Shown: piece by piece, positions 6,769-14,053 of the stretch
Numbering within the stretch: position 1 is the first letter of the stretch
How the letters are laid out: every line of letters begins with the position of its first letter
Source: JAASSS01 sp021767745
GTDB taxonomy: Bacteria; Pseudomonadota; Gammaproteobacteria; UBA5335
NCBI GenBank assembly: GCA_034189165.1
Contig: JAXHVN010000018.1
Span: 1 to 17,663 of the forward strand
Direction: 5' to 3'
Length of the DNA stretch: 17,663 nucleotides
Position numbers and translations under genes: made by a program
Notes under the pieces: generated by a model
The model's database searches: none
What the model saw: only the letters and a program-made list of their open reading frames with translations
What the model was told of the DNA's origin: nothing

Positions 6769-7923
6769 CTAACCCGCCGACCGCGTCCACGGCAGCTCGC
6801 GATAGCGCCAGAGCAGCAGCACGAAGGTGGCACACCAGCAGGCGGCAGAGAACGCCAACAGGGCGCGGTAGTGCAACGGCAGCAGACTCGCGGCCACACG
6901 CGTCGCTGCGGCGCCGCTCATCGCGACATAGCCGGCAGTGATCCAGCCATCGGCGATGAGCGGCTGGCCACTGTGCCCCAGGCTCGCGCGGCTCATCACC
7001 GCGATCACCATGGTGCCGATGGCGCCGACCGTCAGGGCGTGCAGGGCCGCCCCCGGTGCCAGGTGCTGTGGCCAGATCGAGGCGATGCCCAGCAGGAGCA
7101 GGCCGGCGCCGAGCCATGCCCAGCCGACATGCAGCACCAGTACCAGCGGCTCGGCGAACGTGCGATGCGCGCGCCAGCGCCCCAGGCGCAGCAAAGCCGT
7201 CGCCCCCGCCAGCATCAGCAGCGCCGCGCTCGGCCAGGCGGTGGGGCGCAAGGCCCAGCCGAGGGTCGCCGCCACCAGCAGTATCTGACCCGCGCTGTCC
7301 AGCCGATCCGGTGTGGGCGGCAACGAGCCGGCGCCGCGCGCACGTAGCCAGTTGCGGGTGAACAGCGGCGTGATGCGCCCCCCGATCAGGCCCAGCAACC
7401 AGAGCACGGCCGCGAGCGCGAGCCGCTGGCCGAGGCCGCCGGCCGCGGGCGCCGCCACGATCAGCACCTCGCTCGCCGCCAGCAGCATCAGCGCCGCTGC
7501 CACGCCGAGATTGCGCCAGTTGCGCGCAAGAAAGATCTCCCGCTGCACGATGCCGGCCAGCGCCAGCGGAAACAGCACGGCCAGCAGCGCGCCGAGCGGC
7601 CGGCCGAGCAGGGCGGAGGCGCCAATGCCGAGCCGGGCCGCCACCCAGGCCAGCCAGAGGGCGACCAGCGGCGGCCCGACGAGGGCAGGGCGGCCCGTCC
7701 AGTTGGGCAGTGCGGTGAGCAGGAAGCCCGCGATGGCCGCCAGCGCGAAGCCGAAGATCATCTCGTGAGCGTGCCAACGGGCGCCGGTCAGTAGGCTCGG
7801 CACCGGCGGCAGTCCGCCGAGCACTCCCAGCCACAGCAGCATGGCGGCGAGCCCCCATACCGCCGCACTGCCGAAGAACAGGACGAAGGGCCGGGTGCAT
7901 GGTGCGCGGGCGCTGGAGGGCAT
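6769..7923 (-). CDS. nnrS: NnrS family haem/copper membrane protein
   Basis: A 384-residue protein with about 12 hydrophobic segments. The N-terminal 'FVLFFGSAAVWGLAAMLLWLG' is followed by 'WHAHEMIFGFALAAIAGFLLTALPNWTG' (His51, His53, Glu54), a hallmark of NnrS. Later blocks 'FLARNWRNLGVA', 'GGRITPLFTRNWL' and 'LHALTVGAIGTMVIAVMSRASLGHSG' are also typical. NnrS is a polytopic haem- and copper-containing protein that protects against nitric oxide. The start at 7923 is well supported by AGGAG 6 nt upstream; the longer open frame to 8094 has no support. An NsrR-like palindrome lies 36-58 bp before the start. nnrU and two more genes are divergent across the same control region. Confidence 0.93.
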   Translation of the reverse strand: MPSSARAPCTRPFVLFFGSAAVWGLAAMLLWLGVLGGLPPVPSLLTGARWHAHEMIFGFALAAIAGFLLTALPNWTGRPALVGPPLVALWLAWVAARLGIGASALLGRPLGALLAVLFPLALAGIVQREIFLARNWRNLGVAAALMLLAASEVLIVAAPAAGGLGQRLALAAVLWLLGLIGGRITPLFTRNWLRARGAGSLPPTPDRLDSAGQILLVAATLGWALRPTAWPSAALLMLAGATALLRLGRWRAHRTFAEPLVLVLHVGWAWLGAGLLLLGIASIWPQHLAPGAALHALTVGAIGTMVIAVMSRASLGHSGQPLIADGWITAGYVAMSGAAATRVAASLLPLHYRALLAFSAACWCATFVLLLWRYRELPWTRSAG

Positions 7924-7958
7924 GGCAGGCTCCTGATCGCGTGTGAACCGCTTGCAAT

Positions 7959-7981
7959 AAGATGCGTCAGGAGTGAATCTT
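7959..7981. promoter_or_regulatory. Putative NsrR binding site between nnrS and nnrU
   Basis: A 23-bp imperfect palindrome in the 11-1-11 arrangement of NsrR sites. The outer arms are AAGATGCG on the left and GAATCTT on the right, so AAGAT and ATCTT are exactly symmetric. It is an AT-rich island in GC-rich DNA and sits just upstream of nnrS, a known NsrR target in many proteobacteria. The inner positions are poorly symmetric, so the call rests on the arms, the exact length and the context. Confidence 0.5.
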
Positions 7982-8092
7982 TTTTCCACCAGCGCCAAGT
8001 CGAACCGTCCTGGCGGGAGACACGATGCTGTCAGCGAGTACAACCACGCCATCGGTCTGCCCGGCCGTGCCCGGCGCGCAGGGCCGGGGTTC

Positions 8093-8758
8093 ATGAACGG
8101 CTGGGGCGAATTCGCGGCGGCCTATGCGCTGTTTCTGGCGGCGCACTTGGTGCCCGCACGTCCCGCCGTTCGCTTCCGGCTGATCGCGATGCTGGGGCGA
8201 GGACCCTATCTCATCGGTTACAGCGCCCTGTCGATCGGGCTGCTGCTGTGGGTGATCCGGGCCGCCGGACGTGCGCCTTACGTGCCGTTGTGGCGGTGGA
8301 CGCCGTGGCAGAGCTGGGTGCCGAATCTCGCCATGCCGCTGGCCTGCCTGCTGGTCGTCGCGGGTCTGCGCACCCCCAACCCGTATTCGCTGGGCCGCGC
8401 CGGCACGTTCGATGCCGGCCGGCCGGGCGTGCTGGCGCTGACCCGTCACCCGCTGCTGTGGGCGCTCGCGCTGTGGGCCGCTGCGCATGCGCTGGCCAAC
8501 GGCGATCTCGCCCACGTACTGCTGTTCAGCGGTTTCGCGTTGTTCGCCCTCGCCGGCATGGTGCTGTTCGACCGACGCACGCGCCGCGGCGGGTCCGTGC
8601 TGCAGCCGGCGCCAGCACGGCGACCGGTGCGCGGCGTATCGGCGTTGGCGGCGCCGCCTACGCTGCTGCTCGGCGCATTGCTCTACCTCGCCCTGTTCGT
8701 GGCGCACCCGCTGCTGACCGGCGGGATCCCGGCGCGGCCGGCGCCCTGGTCGTGGTGA
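8093..8758 (+). CDS. nnrU: NnrU family membrane protein
   Basis: A 221-residue protein with about six membrane segments. Diagnostic blocks are 'FLAAHLVPARPAVRFRLIAMLG', 'YLIGYSALSIGLLLWVIRAAGRAPYVPLW', 'PWQSWVPNLAMPLACLLVVAGL', 'NPYSLG' and 'FDAGRPGVLALTRHPLLWALALWAAAHALANGDLAHVLLF'. These are characteristic of NnrU, first described with nitrite/NO reductase genes. The 'LTRHP..WA...W...H...NGD' stretch resembles the isoprenylcysteine methyltransferase/NnrU fold and carries conserved histidines. The start at 8093 is the methionine directly before the conserved region; the ribosome site is weak (GGGG). It is divergent from nnrS, and its stop overlaps the GTG start of the next gene. Confidence 0.9.
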   Translation: MNGWGEFAAAYALFLAAHLVPARPAVRFRLIAMLGRGPYLIGYSALSIGLLLWVIRAAGRAPYVPLWRWTPWQSWVPNLAMPLACLLVVAGLRTPNPYSLGRAGTFDAGRPGVLALTRHPLLWALALWAAAHALANGDLAHVLLFSGFALFALAGMVLFDRRTRRGGSVLQPAPARRPVRGVSALAAPPTLLLGALLYLALFVAHPLLTGGIPARPAPWSW

Positions 8759-9129
8759 ACGGGCTGCGCCTGTTCTGGGCCATGCTCGGCGGCCTCGCCA
8801 CGCTACTGGCGTTGGCGGGCCTCGCGCTGCCATTGCTGCCGACCACGCCCTTCGTGCTGCTGGCCGGCGCGGCCTTCTCGCGGGCATCGCCACAGCTGGA
8901 TGCCTGGCTCATGGGGCATCCGCAGCTTGGCCCGCTGTTGGAGAACTGGCGGCGCCACCGTGGCATCGACCGACGCACCAAGCGCCGCGCCCTGTGGGTG
9001 ATCGCCTGCACCCCGGCACTGAGCTGGCTCGCCGGCGCGCCGGGCTGGGCGCTGGGCCTGCAACTGCCGGTGCTGGCGGGCGTGGTCGCCTTCATCCTGA
9101 CCCGGCCGGAGCCGCCATGCTCGCCCTGA
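8755..9129 (+). CDS. YbaN-like DUF454 inner membrane protein
   Basis: A 124-residue protein with an N-terminal membrane hairpin 'FWAMLGGLATLLALAGLALPLLPTTPFVLLAGAAFSRASPQLDAWLMGHPQLGPLLENWRRHRGIDRRTKRRAL' and two further hydrophobic segments near the C-terminus. The PLLPTTPFVLLA motif and the 'SP.LDAWL..HP..GP...NW' segment match the DUF454/YbaN family, whose function is not known to me. GTG at 8755 overlaps the nnrU TGA (GTGA); a GTG at 8752 is equally possible. The lack of a ribosome site fits translational coupling to nnrU. Its 3' end overlaps the next gene by 13 bp. Confidence 0.85.
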   Translation: MNGLRLFWAMLGGLATLLALAGLALPLLPTTPFVLLAGAAFSRASPQLDAWLMGHPQLGPLLENWRRHRGIDRRTKRRALWVIACTPALSWLAGAPGWALGLQLPVLAGVVAFILTRPEPPCSP

Positions 9130-9596
9130 CGCTCGCGCGCACCGTGCATGTGCTGGCGCTGGTGCACTGGCTCGGCGGCGTGGCCATGGTGACGCTGGTC
9201 ATCCTGCCGGGAATCCTGCGTGGCGAAGCGCCGGCGCGTCAGTACATCGCGTTCGCGGCGGTGGAGGCGCGGTTCGCACCGCAGGCGCGCGTGTCGGTCG
9301 CGCTGGCGGGTCTGAGCGGTCTCTATCTGCTCTGGCAGCTCGGCGGCCCGGCGCGGCTGCTGCTGATCAGCCAGTGGTGGCTGCAGGCCATGGTATTGCT
9401 CTGGCTGGTGTTCGCGCTGCTGCTGTTCGTGCTCGAACCGCTGTGGCTGCACCGCATCCTGGCGCGACGTGCGGCGCTCGATCCGGCGGGCACCTGCCGG
9501 CGCCTGTTGACGGTGCATCGGGTCTTGCTGGCGGCCGGCGCATTCACCCTCGGCGCCGGCATGCTCGGCGCCCACGGCGCCTGGCCGGCGGGCTAG
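9117..9596 (+). CDS. Four-helix membrane protein with conserved histidines (CopD-like)
   Basis: A 159-residue protein with four hydrophobic segments at about residues 5-32, 58-76, 86-108 and 135-152. The first helix carries 'VHVLALVHWLGGVAMVTLVILPGI' (His11, His17). Further histidines are His112 and His134, the latter near the fourth helix. The pattern resembles the CopD/DUF2269-like four-helix membrane modules in which helix-borne histidines may bind haem or copper. I infer a metal or haem site but cannot identify a specific family. GGAG at 9108-9111 is 5 nt from the ATG. The gene overlaps the DUF454 gene by 13 bp and ends the nnrU operon. Its TAG shares bases with the TAG of the convergent gene. 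Confidence 0.78.
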   Translation: MLALTLARTVHVLALVHWLGGVAMVTLVILPGILRGEAPARQYIAFAAVEARFAPQARVSVALAGLSGLYLLWQLGGPARLLLISQWWLQAMVLLWLVFALLLFVLEPLWLHRILARRAALDPAGTCRRLLTVHRVLLAAGAFTLGAGMLGAHGAWPAG

Positions 9597-9982
9597 GGCA
9601 GCAGGCCGCCCGCATAGGGACTGCGGCCATCCAGTAGCCGCAGCAGGCCCTTCACCAGGCGATAGATGTTCCACACCGTGAGCATCGCCAGGATCACGAA
9701 GCCGATCAGCACGAGGGTGAGCAGCGAGCCGATCACCGCCCAGAGCACGGTGTACCAGAAGGTGCGGATCTGCCAGCGGAAGTGATCCTCCAGCCAGCTG
9801 CCGCGCAGGTCCGCGTACTTCAGGTGATTGATCAGGATCGCAATCAGCCAGGTGATGCCGGTGAGATAGCCGGCGAGATACAGCAGGTAGACCACCAGCG
9901 TGAGCGTCCGCGGATCGGCGAGCCCGGAGGCTGCCGCGGGTGCCGGCGCGAGGGTGTCGGTGCGGGAGGGGTCGTCGGACAT
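9593..9982 (-). CDS. DUF4870-type membrane protein
   Basis: A 129-residue protein with three hydrophobic stretches. It has the sequence pattern of a widespread proteobacterial family: 'LVVYLLYLAGYLTGITWLIAILINHLKYADLRGSWLEDHFRWQIRTFWYTVLW', then 'GFVILAMLTVWNIYRLVKGLLRLLDG'. The N-terminal 25 residues are polar and Pro/Ala-rich. The family is annotated as DUF4870/Tic20-like; no biochemical role is established to my knowledge. The ATG at 9982 lacks an evident ribosome site. It lies 28 bp downstream of the DUF192 gene on the same strand and may be co-transcribed. The stop codon overlaps the stop of the convergent membrane gene by 2 bases. Confidence 0.83.
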   Translation of the reverse strand: MSDDPSRTDTLAPAPAAASGLADPRTLTLVVYLLYLAGYLTGITWLIAILINHLKYADLRGSWLEDHFRWQIRTFWYTVLWAVIGSLLTLVLIGFVILAMLTVWNIYRLVKGLLRLLDGRSPYAGGLLP

Positions 9983-10010
9983 CGGCGGCCAGTCAGCGGG
10001 ATGGAGCTTG

Positions 10011-10532
10011 TCAGTATCCCTCAGCTTCGCCCACCTGCAAGCGCGTGACGCTCGCGCCGGGGGCAATGCCGCGGGTGGCGAACCAACCCTGCGGCATCTC
10101 CAGCGCCTGGCTGATGCCCACGCCCGGCGGCGAGCAATGCCGCTCGCGGCTGTTCGGCGCCATGGCCGCGATGTGCACGATGCGTCCGTCGCCGTCGATG
10201 AAGGCGACCGACAGCGGCAGGGGCGTGTGCAGCATCCAGAAGCAGCGCTCGTTCGGGGTATCGAACACGAACAGCATGCCGGTGTCTGCCGGCAGTGACT
10301 GACGGTGCTGCAGCCCCTGCCGGTGGGCGGCGCGCCGGGTGGCGACCTCCACGTGCACACGATGGCCCGCCACTTCCAGCTCGCCCGTGCTGAACAGCGG
10401 CACCGGCTCGATGGCCGCCGCCGGCCCGGCACACAGCAGCGCCAGGGCCGGCACGAGCCAGCGGCGGGCACCAAAGCCGGCCGCCGTGTTCGAACTGGCA
10501 GCACACCGAAAAGAGAGAGAGCGTATGCCCAT
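10011..10532 (-). CDS. Secreted DUF192 family protein
   Basis: A 173-residue protein. Its N-terminus has a basic GARRW segment followed by a hydrophobic 'LVPALALLCAGPAAA', consistent with a rather long signal peptide cleaved near residue 40. The rest has the DUF192 pattern: 'VHVEVATRRAAHRQGLQHRQSLPADTGMLFVFDTPNERCFWMLHTPLPLSVAFIDGDGRIVHI', later 'ALEMPQGWFATRGIAPGASVTR'. DUF192 proteins are small beta-rich domains of unknown function, often exported. ATG at 10532 is the only reasonable start; the in-frame GTG near the hydrophobic core would remove the basic n-region. That start places the first 8 bases on top of the first codons of the divergent hydrolase gene. Confidence 0.85.
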   Translation of the reverse strand: MGIRSLSFRCAASSNTAAGFGARRWLVPALALLCAGPAAAIEPVPLFSTGELEVAGHRVHVEVATRRAAHRQGLQHRQSLPADTGMLFVFDTPNERCFWMLHTPLPLSVAFIDGDGRIVHIAAMAPNSRERHCSPPGVGISQALEMPQGWFATRGIAPGASVTRLQVGEAEGY

Positions 10533-11088
10533 GGACGCGGATCGTAGCGCACTGCTGCTGATCGACGTGATCAACGCGATGGACTTCGACGACGGGCCGG
10601 CACTGCTGGAGAACTTCATGCCCGCCGCGCGGGAGGTGGCGGCGCTCAAGGCCCGCGCCCTGGCCGCGGACGTGCCGGTGATCTACTGCAACGACAACTT
10701 CGGCGCCTGGCGCGAGGAGTTCTCCGAGACGGTGCGCCAGTACTGCGAGGGCGACGTGCCGGGGGCCGGGCTGTGCCGGCTGCTGGCGCCGGATCATCCG
10801 CACTATTCCGTGCTCAAGCCGGCCAATTCCGGCTTTTACGGCACGACGCTGGAGGTGCTGCTGCGGTATCTGCAGGTCCGGCGGCTGATCCTGACCGGCG
10901 TGACCACCGACATCTGCATTCTGTTCACCGCCAACGACGCCTACATGCGCGACTACGAACTGGTGATCCCGCACGATGGCGTGGCGGCGGTCGAGCGCCA
11001 CACCGGCGAAATGATGCTCGAGTACATGCGCAACGTCCTGAAGGCCACTACGCCCGCCTGCGCGGAAATCGCCTTCACGCGCGGCTGA
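10525..11088 (+). CDS. Isochorismatase-like cysteine hydrolase
   Basis: A 187-residue protein with the three catalytic positions of the family: Asp14 in 'ALLLIDVINAMDF', Lys98 in 'VLKPANSGFYGT' and Cys131 in 'LILTGVTTDICILFTANDAYMRDYE'. The VTTD-I-C elbow is typical. Members hydrolyse amides or enol ethers such as nicotinamide, N-carbamoylsarcosine or isochorismate. The substrate cannot be told from sequence, and no neighbouring pathway points to one. ATG at 10525 is chosen, with a purine-rich AGAGAGAG just upstream; an ATG at 10531 is also possible. The gene is head-to-head with the DUF192 gene. Confidence 0.88.
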   Translation: MPMDADRSALLLIDVINAMDFDDGPALLENFMPAAREVAALKARALAADVPVIYCNDNFGAWREEFSETVRQYCEGDVPGAGLCRLLAPDHPHYSVLKPANSGFYGTTLEVLLRYLQVRRLILTGVTTDICILFTANDAYMRDYELVIPHDGVAAVERHTGEMMLEYMRNVLKATTPACAEIAFTRG

Positions 11089-11491
11089 GTCTCGCCGCGC
11101 GCGCTGCCGGCGGCGACGGCGCAGGCGATGGCCGGAGCAGATGCGGCGCCGGCCATTGGCAGCAGGATCGCTTCACCCGCCCTCGCCGGTGCCGGCGGGC
11201 GCTGCGCCGGCGGTGGGACGGTTCCGCATGTGCGGGAGTGGGCAGGACGGCCGGCAGGCGCCGGCGCTGATCGGGCCGGCCGCCGGCACGCCGCTTTGCC
11301 CACCACCGGGCCCGCCGTCGGGCTGCCGGGTGCCCCGTCGATGCGATTGCCGAGCCGAGTCAGCCGGGCCAGCCGACGGCGCCCCGGCTGCGAGGAGCTG
11401 CGGTCCGGCCGACGCCGCGGCGGCGGTCGATCGAGTCGCGACGATGGGTGCATCGCCGGCGGCTGTCATGCGCCCGCCGCCAGCCGCTGGC
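11089..11491. other. GC-rich intergenic region with inverted repeats
   Basis: No credible gene is seen; the open frames here have the low-complexity Arg/Ala/Pro/Gly composition of out-of-frame GC-rich DNA. Two inverted repeats follow the hydrolase gene: TCGCCGC (11092-11098) with GCGGCGA (11110-11116), and ATGGCCGG (11128-11135) with CCGGCCAT (11149-11156). Neither is followed by a T-run. They could end transcription or stabilise mRNA ends between these convergent genes. Confidence 0.45.
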
Positions 11492-12052
11492 TCAGGCGGA
11501 CGTTGCGTCAGCCTCGTCGAGGCGGGGAAAGCGTGCGGCGATCGCCTCGCCGGTGCCGCGGGCGATCCAGCCTTCGGGATTGTCGAACAGGCGGATGGCG
11601 GTGAAGCGCGGCGCCGCTCCCATGTCGAACCAGTGCGGCGTGCCGGCCGGCACGCTCAGCAGGTCGCCACGCTCGCAGCGCACGCTGTAGACGGCCTCGC
11701 CCAGGTGCAGGCTGAACAACCCGCAGCCGCGCACGAAGAAGCGCACCTCGTCCTCCGCGTGGGTGTGCTCGTGCAGGAACTTCTCCCGCAGGGCCGCGCG
11801 GTCCGGGTGATCCGGCCGCATGTGGATCACGTCCACGCTCTGGTAGCCGCGTTCGGCCATCAGCCGCTCGATCTGTGGCCGGTAGGCGGCCAGCACGGCC
11901 TCGTCCGTGGCCGCCTCGTCGAGGGCGACGCCGGCCTCCCAGCGTTCGAAGCCGATGCCGGCAGCCTGCAGCCGCGCGCGGATGCGATCGGCATCGCTCG
12001 TGCGTTCCCGCACCTCGGCGGTGGCGGCATCGAACACGGTCAGACTCGTCAT
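11492..12052 (-). CDS. mtnD: Acireductone dioxygenase
   Basis: A 186-residue cupin enzyme of methionine salvage. It oxidises the acireductone with O2 to the 2-oxo acid precursor of methionine plus formate (Fe form), or to the off-pathway product with CO (Ni form). Metal ligands are seen at His96 and His98 in 'HEHTHAEDEVRFFVRG', Glu102, and His140 in 'VPAGTPHWFDMG'. These have the same numbering as the well-studied Klebsiella enzyme. The start overlaps the mtnC stop by 4 nt (12049-12052), and GGAG lies 5 nt upstream. It is last in the mtnB-mtnC-mtnD order. Confidence 0.95.
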   Translation of the reverse strand: MTSLTVFDAATAEVRERTSDADRIRARLQAAGIGFERWEAGVALDEAATDEAVLAAYRPQIERLMAERGYQSVDVIHMRPDHPDRAALREKFLHEHTHAEDEVRFFVRGCGLFSLHLGEAVYSVRCERGDLLSVPAGTPHWFDMGAAPRFTAIRLFDNPEGWIARGTGEAIAARFPRLDEADATSA

Positions 12053-12741
12053 GCGATCTCCCAGCGGCGTGACACCGCATCGAAGTCAGTGGCGTGGGGG
12101 TGGCGTGCGGCCGGTACGGTGCCGGGCCGCACGAGCTGGCAGGTGGCGAGGCCGGCCGCCGCGGCGGCATCGAGCTCGGCTGCCACGTCCGACAGGAACA
12201 GCACCGTGCCGGCCGGCAGCGCCAGTTCGGCGACGATGTGCCGGTAGCTTGCCGCCTCGCGCTTGCCGCCAATATGGGTATCGAACCAGGCCGAGAAAAG
12301 CCCGGTCAGGTCTCCCGCCTCGGAATGCCCGAACAGCAGGCGCTGGGCGGCGACCGAGCCGGAGGAATAGACCGCCAGGGTGTGCCCTGCCGCCTGCCAG
12401 CGCCGCAGCGCCGGCGCGACGTCCGGATACAGATGGGCCCGCAGCTCGCCACGCTCGTAGCCGCCCTGCCAGAGCAGGCCCTGCAGCGTCTTGAGCGGCG
12501 TGATCTTGCGATCCTCGTCGAGCCACGCTTGCAGCTGCCCGATCACCGCCGGCAGGTCGGCCGCCGGTGCGTCCATGGCGGCACGTGCCTCGGCCAGCGC
12601 CGCGGCCACGGCCGGCTGCCCCGCCCGGGCGTGCACGAAGTCGGCCAGATGCTCGCGGGCGTAGGGGAAGAGCACCTCGTGCACGAAGGCGATGTCGGTC
12701 GTCGTGCCCTCGATGTCGGTCAGGATGGCCCGCGGGCTCAT
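12049..12741 (-). CDS. mtnC: Enolase-phosphatase E1 of methionine salvage
   Basis: A 230-residue HAD-superfamily enzyme. It converts 2,3-diketo-5-methylthiopentyl-1-phosphate to the acireductone by enolisation and dephosphorylation. The HAD motifs are clear: Asp9-x-Glu11 in 'ILTDIEGTTTDIAFVHEVLFPYA', Ser126-Ser127 in 'VYSSGSVAAQRLLF', Lys160 in 'DTHIGGKREAASY' and Asp185 in 'FLSDVAAELDAA'. The family-specific 'DIEGTT' replaces the usual DxD. The start overlaps the mtnB stop (ATGA, 12738-12741), with GGAGG 7 nt upstream inside mtnB, so it is both coupled and independently initiated. mtnD follows with the same kind of overlap. Confidence 0.95.
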   Translation of the reverse strand: MSPRAILTDIEGTTTDIAFVHEVLFPYAREHLADFVHARAGQPAVAAALAEARAAMDAPAADLPAVIGQLQAWLDEDRKITPLKTLQGLLWQGGYERGELRAHLYPDVAPALRRWQAAGHTLAVYSSGSVAAQRLLFGHSEAGDLTGLFSAWFDTHIGGKREAASYRHIVAELALPAGTVLFLSDVAAELDAAAAAGLATCQLVRPGTVPAARHPHATDFDAVSRRWEIA

Positions 12742-13382
12742 GCGCCAGCCTCCAGCAGCGCCTCGGTCAGCCGGCAGCGCAGCAGGAATTCCCAGCCCTC
12801 GGCGTGGCGGGCGGCGCTGGCGACATCGGCGCCCCAGGCGTACAGGCCGTGGCCGGCCACCAGCACGCCGGCACCGGGCACGTCGCGGGCAAGCACCGCT
12901 TCCACGGCGGCGGCGAGGGCGGCCATGTCCTGGGTGTTGGCGAGTACGGGCAGGGCCAGGGCGTCGGCGTGATCGGTCACGCCGGTAATCGCCTTCTGCA
13001 TCTCGTAGCCCTGCAGCAGGATCTGCCCGCCCGCCCGCCGCCCGAGCACGGTCGCCGCCACCGTATGTGTGTGGATGACGGCGTGGGCCGTGGGCAGGCA
13101 GCGATAGATCGCCAGATGCACCGCTGTCTCGGCCGAGGGACAGGGCGCCGACGGATCGACCGGCGAGCCGGCGGGCGTGACTGCCAGCAGGTCGTCCGCC
13201 GTCAGCCGCCCCTTGTCCCGCCCGGAGGCGCTGACGTAGATCCGCCCGTCCGGCGCCCGCAGCGACAGGTTGCCGCCGGTGGCCGGGAACATGCCCGCCC
13301 GGCCCAGCCGGTGCGCGGCGTCGAGCAGGGCATCGATCTCACGGCTCGGCGGCGCCGGTGATTTGGCTTTCGATTCAGTCAC
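12738..13382 (-). CDS. mtnB: Methylthioribulose-1-phosphate dehydratase
   Basis: A zinc enzyme of the class II aldolase/adducin fold that dehydrates 5-methylthioribulose-1-phosphate, supplying the MtnC substrate. Counting from GTG 13382 (214 residues), the motifs are 'GRAGMFPATGGNLSLR' and 'VSASGRDKGRL', Glu85 in 'SAETAVHLAIY', the zinc histidines His104 and His106 in 'VIHTHTVAATVLG', and His178 in 'GHGLYAWG'. The start is uncertain. GTG at 13382 gives the usual family length and a plausible N-terminus, while ATGs at 13421 and 13424 would add 13-14 residues; none has a good ribosome site. It is first in the mtnBCD operon. Genes for MtnA, MtnK and MtnP are not in the window. Confidence 0.92.
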   Translation of the reverse strand: MTESKAKSPAPPSREIDALLDAAHRLGRAGMFPATGGNLSLRAPDGRIYVSASGRDKGRLTADDLLAVTPAGSPVDPSAPCPSAETAVHLAIYRCLPTAHAVIHTHTVAATVLGRRAGGQILLQGYEMQKAITGVTDHADALALPVLANTQDMAALAAAVEAVLARDVPGAGVLVAGHGLYAWGADVASAARHAEGWEFLLRCRLTEALLEAGA

Positions 13383-14053
13383 TTGTGGGGCTGGTGCACA
13401 GCTGACGGGCGGGCTCGGCATCATACGCCAGCACGGCGCCGGCGCAAGCCGGACCGGCGGGCGCCTTCTGCCTTGGACGGCCGGCATGGGGCAGGCGCCA
13501 TGGGGTGCGGGCCGCAAGGTGCAGGCATCCGGCCGGGTGCGGCTGCTGGCAGGCGAGCCGAGTCGCCGATGGCGAGCGTTGGTCGCGCCCGTCCCGATTG
13601 GCCGGCGTGATGGCGTACGCCGAGGCCGCGGCAGGGCCTTGCCGCCATCCCGGCCGATCGGCCCGCCGGCTAGGCTTCCCCGGCCATGGCCCGGCGTCCG
13701 GAGTTTGCCGGCGCGGGCGCCCTAGGCGCGGTTCGATGCAGGCGCTCGACATGGCCAGCGTCGCGTTCTCGTCCGCCGGATCGTTGCGGTCGATGGTGCG
13801 CGCGCTGCGCTCGCGGGGGGAGGCTGTCGCCGGCGTTGCCGGACCTGGCGCCGGCCGCCGATGCGTGGCCGCGGCGCCGTGAGGCCAGCGCCGGGCGAGT
13901 CGGCGAGGTGCGCCAGCTTCGGCCGATGAGCGATCGCCGCAGCCGCCACAGGTGATTGTTGCCGGCCGGTGTGCGAGGCTCGGCGGCGGTACCAACGGCA
14001 TCGCCCGCCCGACCGAGGCGGCATGCATGGCTTCCCGGCAGGAGGATTGCCCC
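13383..14053. other. GC-rich intergenic region between mtnB and the glutathione transferase gene
   Basis: About 670 bp between divergent genes. The open frames are short or have the Arg/Ala/Pro/Gly-rich composition of shadow frames, and none has a ribosome site or recognisable domain. I see no tRNA, repeat array or known riboswitch fold. Both promoters should be here, but no convincing -35/-10 pair was found. Confidence 0.4.

Noticed and set aside
7979..7986. T-run resembling the tail of an intrinsic terminator
   Set aside because: No stem of matching position precedes it on the plus strand and it lies between divergent starts; it better fits the arm of the NsrR-like palindrome.
13505..13882. 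Possible small plus-strand gene in the spacer before the glutathione transferase
   Set aside because: Arg/Gly/Ala-rich composition, no ribosome site and no family resemblance; overlaps equally poor frames on the other strand.
13383..14053. Riboswitch or SAM-related leader upstream of mtnB
   Set aside because: I looked for a recognisable SAM or SAH riboswitch pattern in the minus-strand leader and did not find one; a covariance-model search would be needed to exclude it.
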